Shown here: one piece after another, positions 61,111-64,000 of the stretch
Position numbering within the stretch: the stretch's first letter is position 1
Layout of the letters: every line of letters begins with the position of its first letter
NCBI GenBank assembly: GCA_015956445.1
Contig: WIUZ02000025.1
Location: 1 to 64,000 of the forward strand
Direction of reading: 5' to 3'
Source of the DNA: Thelephora terrestris
Lineage: Eukaryota > Basidiomycota > Agaricomycetes > Thelephorales > Thelephoraceae
Length of the DNA: 64,000 nt
Position numbers and translations under genes: made by a program
The notes under the pieces: generated by a model
Databases searched by the model: none
The model's input: only the letters and a program-made list of their open reading frames with translations
Told to the model about the DNA's origin: nothing

Positions 61111-61754
61111 AGGGTTGTCTGATGAGTCATAAGTACGTGGTTATGCATGTGTTGAATGGAATACTGACATTGGGCGGCAGGTCCATCAACATCGGACACC
61201 GCGTCAGGCATCGTGTCGGAAACCGTGCCAGGCGTCGTGTCAGACACCGTGTCGGACACCGTGTCGGGCATCGTGTCGGACACCGTGTTGGGCATTGTGC
61301 CGGACACTGTAAATGTGTCGGGCGCCGCGATGGCGTCGGATGGTGCAATGGCGCTGGAAGTCACGGAGGGAAGGTCGATGGGGATTCCATGAGCATGCAT
61401 TCGGGACCTAATTTGACCAACGCAGGAATCCGCCAGTGAGAGCAAACGATGCATGTTCTCCACCTGCTCCGAATATGCCACGATGTCCAAGATTGCCTGA
61501 GAAAGCTTTTGACTGGCCTCGGTTGACTCAGTGGCTAACTTTTCACGTAGCTGTCTTGTGATAGCGAGGATTTGATTTGCAATGGTGACCTGCTCAGCTG
61601 TGTTGGCAGTTGAAACCATAACTCCTGGAGGCTGCTTCTGCGTCAACGTAAAACCCTGCATTTGAAAGGAAAATTTGCAAACCGGAATCTGGGCCTCGAG
61701 GAGACGCAGCTGCTCAATCAAGAGAGATGGGGCGAGCGATGGTGAGAGTGACAT
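61111..61754 (-). CDS. Hypothetical protein with helical N-terminus and VSDTMPDT repeats
   Basis: The frame starts at the ATG of MSLSPSLAPSLL (61752-61754) and is open leftwards into the foldback element, where it would stop at 61041. The N-terminal 130 residues look helical (EQLRLLEAQIPVCKFSFQM, ANQILAITRQLREKLATE, YSEQVENMHRLLSLADS). A Thr/Val/Ser/Asp/Pro repeat follows, then GPAAQCQYSIQHMHNHVLMTHQTT up to the element. A splice donor (GTCAGT at about 61168) could end the exon earlier. No family recognised. The gene may once have continued past the insertion site, since the frame also stays open on the far side (see findings). Confidence 0.45.
61195..61318 (-). repeat. 15-30 bp coding repeat, (T)VSDTMPDT units
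   Basis: On the plus strand ACACCGTGTCGG/GCATCGTGTCGG units alternate about eight times, encoding TVSDT, MPDT, TTPGT and MPNT variants on the minus strand. Copies differ by one to three bases. Confidence 0.8.
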
Positions 61755-61898
61755 GTTGTCCCGTGCTGGGATCAAATGTGGATGCTAAGAGTGAAGGGGG
61801 AGGCAATTTGTGTCCCACGCTGAGTCGCCTGATCACTGGTCACCAATCAGCCACGTCGGCACTCAACGTTCGAGTCGATGGCCAGTTCAACGGCCAAC

Positions 61899-62565
61899 AT
61901 GCCTCCTTCTCTCAACGGTCAATGCCCTTCGTGCCACAGATGGTTCGAAACCGAAGCCGCTGTCTTGCGACACATGAATCATCGCAGCACTTCATGTCTT
62001 ACCTGGTTCGACTACCTCGAGTCTATCTCCCCTCACCCTGGGTATCCCTCCTCTCGCAATCAATCCAATCGTGACGAAGCAACTCGTAGCGACGACACTA
62101 CTCACAGCGACGAACCGATGCTTGAAGACGAGCCTGTCAGCGATTCGAACAGGCCGCGTTACGAAGACATCCATCCGAACGCCCCCTTCGTTTTTGGTTC
62201 TGGCCCAGGCTTCATTGATGCGTTCAACTCCAACCGCCACGCAGAAAAGAGGAAGAGCAATCTGTACTATCTGTTCTATCACAAAGAGGAGTGGGGCCTT
62301 GCTTCATGGTTATCACGCTCTGGGCTTTCGATGAGAGCCATCGACGACTTTCTCGCATTACCAATCGTGTGTACTAACAAATCTCCATCTGGTCTCATAC
62401 TAACTTAAAGACCAAGGTCCGCCAGCTCTCGCTTTCCTTCGTAACCGCGAAAACACTGCGGAGCCGTATCGAAGACCTCCCGAAAGCTCCCGCATGGAAC
62501 ACGCAGACCGTTTCCCTCAGTGGTTACGAAACTGTGAAACCCGTTGTCGAGTTGGCTGGGGTTGT
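61899..62565 (+). mobile_element. Plavaka-type DNA transposase gene, 5' part
   Basis: Plavaka elements are CACTA-related cut-and-paste transposons widespread in Agaricomycetes. The coding region opens with MPPSLNGQCPSCHRWFETEA and a C2H2-like finger (CPSC...HMNHRSTSC). It continues with NAPFVFGSGPGFIDAF, NLYYLFYHKEEWGLASWLSR and SGLSMRAIDDFLALPI. After an intron (donor GTGTGT at about 62368, acceptor AAAG near 62411) come LSLSFVTAKTLRSRIEDLPK and VSLSGYETVKPVV, all in the order expected for the N-terminal half of Plavaka. Coding stops abruptly at 62565 and resumes in frame at 63929, so another element has inserted here. The left terminal repeat was not identified. Confidence 0.78.
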
Positions 62566-62919
62566 AGTGAAGAGGTCTATAAGAACTCTTACTAGTCCTT
62601 CTTGGTTTACTTAGAAGCTAAGCGTTAACAACTAAGTAGGCTGGTTGAGAAGTCAGTTATCCCGACTATCAACTCCACAGGGTGGGCGGGGTTTCGTACT
62701 TTCCGGCTCCTTGTCCTGATGAGTTCGCTGAAGGAGGTTGTAGGTCCTTCAGATGTGTTCAGAGGGGTTCAGTAACCTTTATCACTACTGCACGTATATT
62801 CCCTGGTCCAAACACCTAGTAAGAATGTAAAGGGGGTTGCTGATCTTGATAAGAATGGAGTTCCTGATCTACGCTGATGATCGGGAATGGAGATAAAGAT
62901 GTGTGAAACTGATACAATC

Positions 62920-63035
62920 GAGGCTGTGTATGAGGCTGTGAAGAAGGCTGTGTAGAATGCTGTGCACTGTGGCTGTGTAAGTGGCTGTGCTGTGGCTGTG
63001 TTAAGGGGGTGGCTGTGCTAATACTTCTGAGGCTG
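62920..63035. repeat. GGCTGTG-rich simple repeat inside the insertion
   Basis: GGCTGTG recurs about nine times at irregular spacing of 8-20 bases, followed by looser CTGAGATA/CTGATATGTC repeats to about 63200. Confidence 0.7.
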
Positions 63036-63610
63036 TGCTGATATGTCTGAGTAGTTTTGATGATCTGTCAATATACTGCTGAGGTGCGTCCAAATGCTGC
63101 TGAGATACGTCTGATAACTTGATACTGCTGAAACTTGAGAACCTGTCTTGATAAGATAAACTTCTTGATATGTCTGAGATACTGATATGTCGGATACCAA
63201 TGTGGTACTATTACTAAATCTGTCTGTCACCTAGTCAGTCACTAGTCTGAGGTAGAATACTCTCTGCCTGAAGGGTCTGCCTTCAGCACTAACAGAGATA
63301 AGGATATTGCTACGTCACAGAGTCAAGTGTACTAAGCTTATTCAGAAGTCCAAACTTAGAACTTATTCACACAGAGGTGGGGCTCAAAATGGTATGTGAT
63401 TACTGAAAATCACTCAACCACTCAGGCCTAAGGAGGTGAGGCAAAGTAGGGGTCTTGGTGAAAAGGGGTAGAGTAAAAGAGGGTGAGTTATAGAGAGAAG
63501 AGGGGATAGAGGGGACAACTACTGGCCAGTGGCCAACAGCTGTTGGGTAGAGAGAGAGAGGGGTAAAAGGTTATGGGTGAGTTGCCTTTCCTTAGAACTG
63601 GGGGTGAGTT

Positions 63611-63619
63611 CTTTATATA
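63611..63619 (-). promoter_or_regulatory. TATA box of the insertion, minus strand
   Basis: TATATAAAG read on the minus strand, downstream (in that direction) of the three heat-shock elements, so transcription would run leftwards. Confidence 0.5.
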
Positions 63620-63637
63620 CTTTTTCATGTGAGATTA

Positions 63638-63825
63638 TTCTAGAACGTTCTATGGCCTTCTACTGTATTCTATGGTAATTAATGGTGTGACAGACGTCAC
63701 AAGTGTGACAAAATGTCACAAAAGCGTGACTGGTGTCACATGGGGTGTGACGTTCCGTCACCTTCTAGAACATTCCGGCAAGTTCCAGGATGTTCCGGCG
63801 CATTCTAGGATGTTCCTGAACTTTC
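63638..63825. promoter_or_regulatory. Cluster of three perfect heat-shock elements
   Basis: TTCnnGAAnnTTC occurs exactly at 63638-63650 (TTCTAGAACGTTC), 63763-63775 (TTCTAGAACATTC) and 63813-63825 (TTCCTGAACTTTC). Several near matches (ATGTTCC, CATTCTAGGATGTTC) lie between. Three-module sites like these are bound by trimeric heat-shock factor in fungi. Confidence 0.6.
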
Positions 63826-63928
63826 TGTAACATTCTGTAACTTTCCATGAGTTTCTTGTCCTTATCTAATCTAATCTAATCTTATCTAATCTAATCTTGT
63901 TGTGGTGAATTATCATAAATAATGACAT

Positions 63929-64000
63929 GGTTGTTCTCATGTCCGACACCATTACCCTATTCTACCGCGATCCGCTGGAGATCGTCAAATCGCTTCTTCA
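63929..64000 (+). mobile_element. Plavaka transposase gene, continuation to window edge
   Basis: After the insertion the frame resumes with VLMSDTITLFYRDPLEIVKS, which matches the LFYRDPLE motif that follows GYxTxxP in Plavaka proteins. It runs off the end of the window. Confidence 0.7.

Larger units (their letters stand above)
62566..63928 (-). mobile_element. 1.36-kb non-coding insertion in the Plavaka gene, LTR-like
   Basis: The insert is bounded by the direct repeat GGTTGT (62560-62565 and 63929-63934), a candidate target-site duplication of five or six bases. It has no coding capacity. Read on the minus strand it begins near TGTCATTATTTATG and ends near CTTCACTACA, roughly the TG...CA pattern of a long terminal repeat. 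Promoter-like parts sit in the first third: three heat-shock elements and a TATATAAAG box. A single LTR left after recombination is the simplest reading, but the ends do not fit TG...CA plus the repeat exactly, so the class remains open. It is younger than the Plavaka copy it interrupts. Confidence 0.5.

Noticed and set aside
38640-62645. Shared 13-mer AAGTAGGCTGGTT between 38.65 kb (minus) and 62.64 kb (plus)
   Set aside because: Too short, and the flanks do not align; not enough to call a second copy of the insertion.

Overview
The window is nuclear DNA of a filamentous basidiomycete. Genes carry many short introns (about 45-70 bp, GT-AG with some GC-AG) and several protein families typical of Agaricomycetes are present (F-box paralogs, a degenerate kinase-like family, a DUF6532-like protein, a Plavaka-type transposase). 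The style of the F-box and accessory genes points towards Cantharellales/Ceratobasidiaceae (Rhizoctonia-like), but that is an inference. No rRNA, tRNA or CRISPR array was seen.

Layout. 0.7-3.1 kb: an uncharacterised zinc-finger gene whose central part resembles a caspase/CHAT fold. 3.9-12.1 kb: three paralogous F-box genes on the minus strand, with a kinase-like gene on the plus strand between copies 1 and 2. 13.7-32.0 kb: a dense housekeeping block with Mps1/TTK kinase, an AidB-like acyl-CoA dehydrogenase, a GPI-anchored wall protein, a BAG-domain protein, a Ulp2/SENP6-7 type SUMO protease and a six-BRCT Rtt107/Brc1-like protein. 32-39 kb: a gene-poor stretch with an intact and a decayed copy of one uncharacterised family in opposite orientation. 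39.2-55.6 kb: ALG2 mannosyltransferase, SMC6, an aspartyl-tRNA synthetase fused to a DUF2156 domain (ErdS, ergosteryl-aspartate synthase) and a full-length ABCG transporter. 55.6-64 kb: repeat-rich accessory DNA with a 68-bp tandem repeat, a DUF6532-like gene, a 953-bp foldback element with CACTG ends, a repeat-containing hypothetical gene, and the 5' part of a Plavaka transposase split by a 1.36-kb insertion carrying three perfect heat-shock elements.

How the genes fit together. Smc6, the Rtt107/Brc1-like protein and the SUMO protease belong to connected genome-maintenance pathways (Rtt107 binds Smc5/6 in yeast; Smc5/6 carries a SUMO ligase; Ulp2 trims SUMO chains), and Mps1 acts in the spindle checkpoint. 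ErdS links protein synthesis to sterol modification. ALG2, the GPI protein and the ABCG pump serve the secretory pathway and cell surface. Gene models were spliced by eye; exon boundaries are stated only where phase and splice sites agreed.
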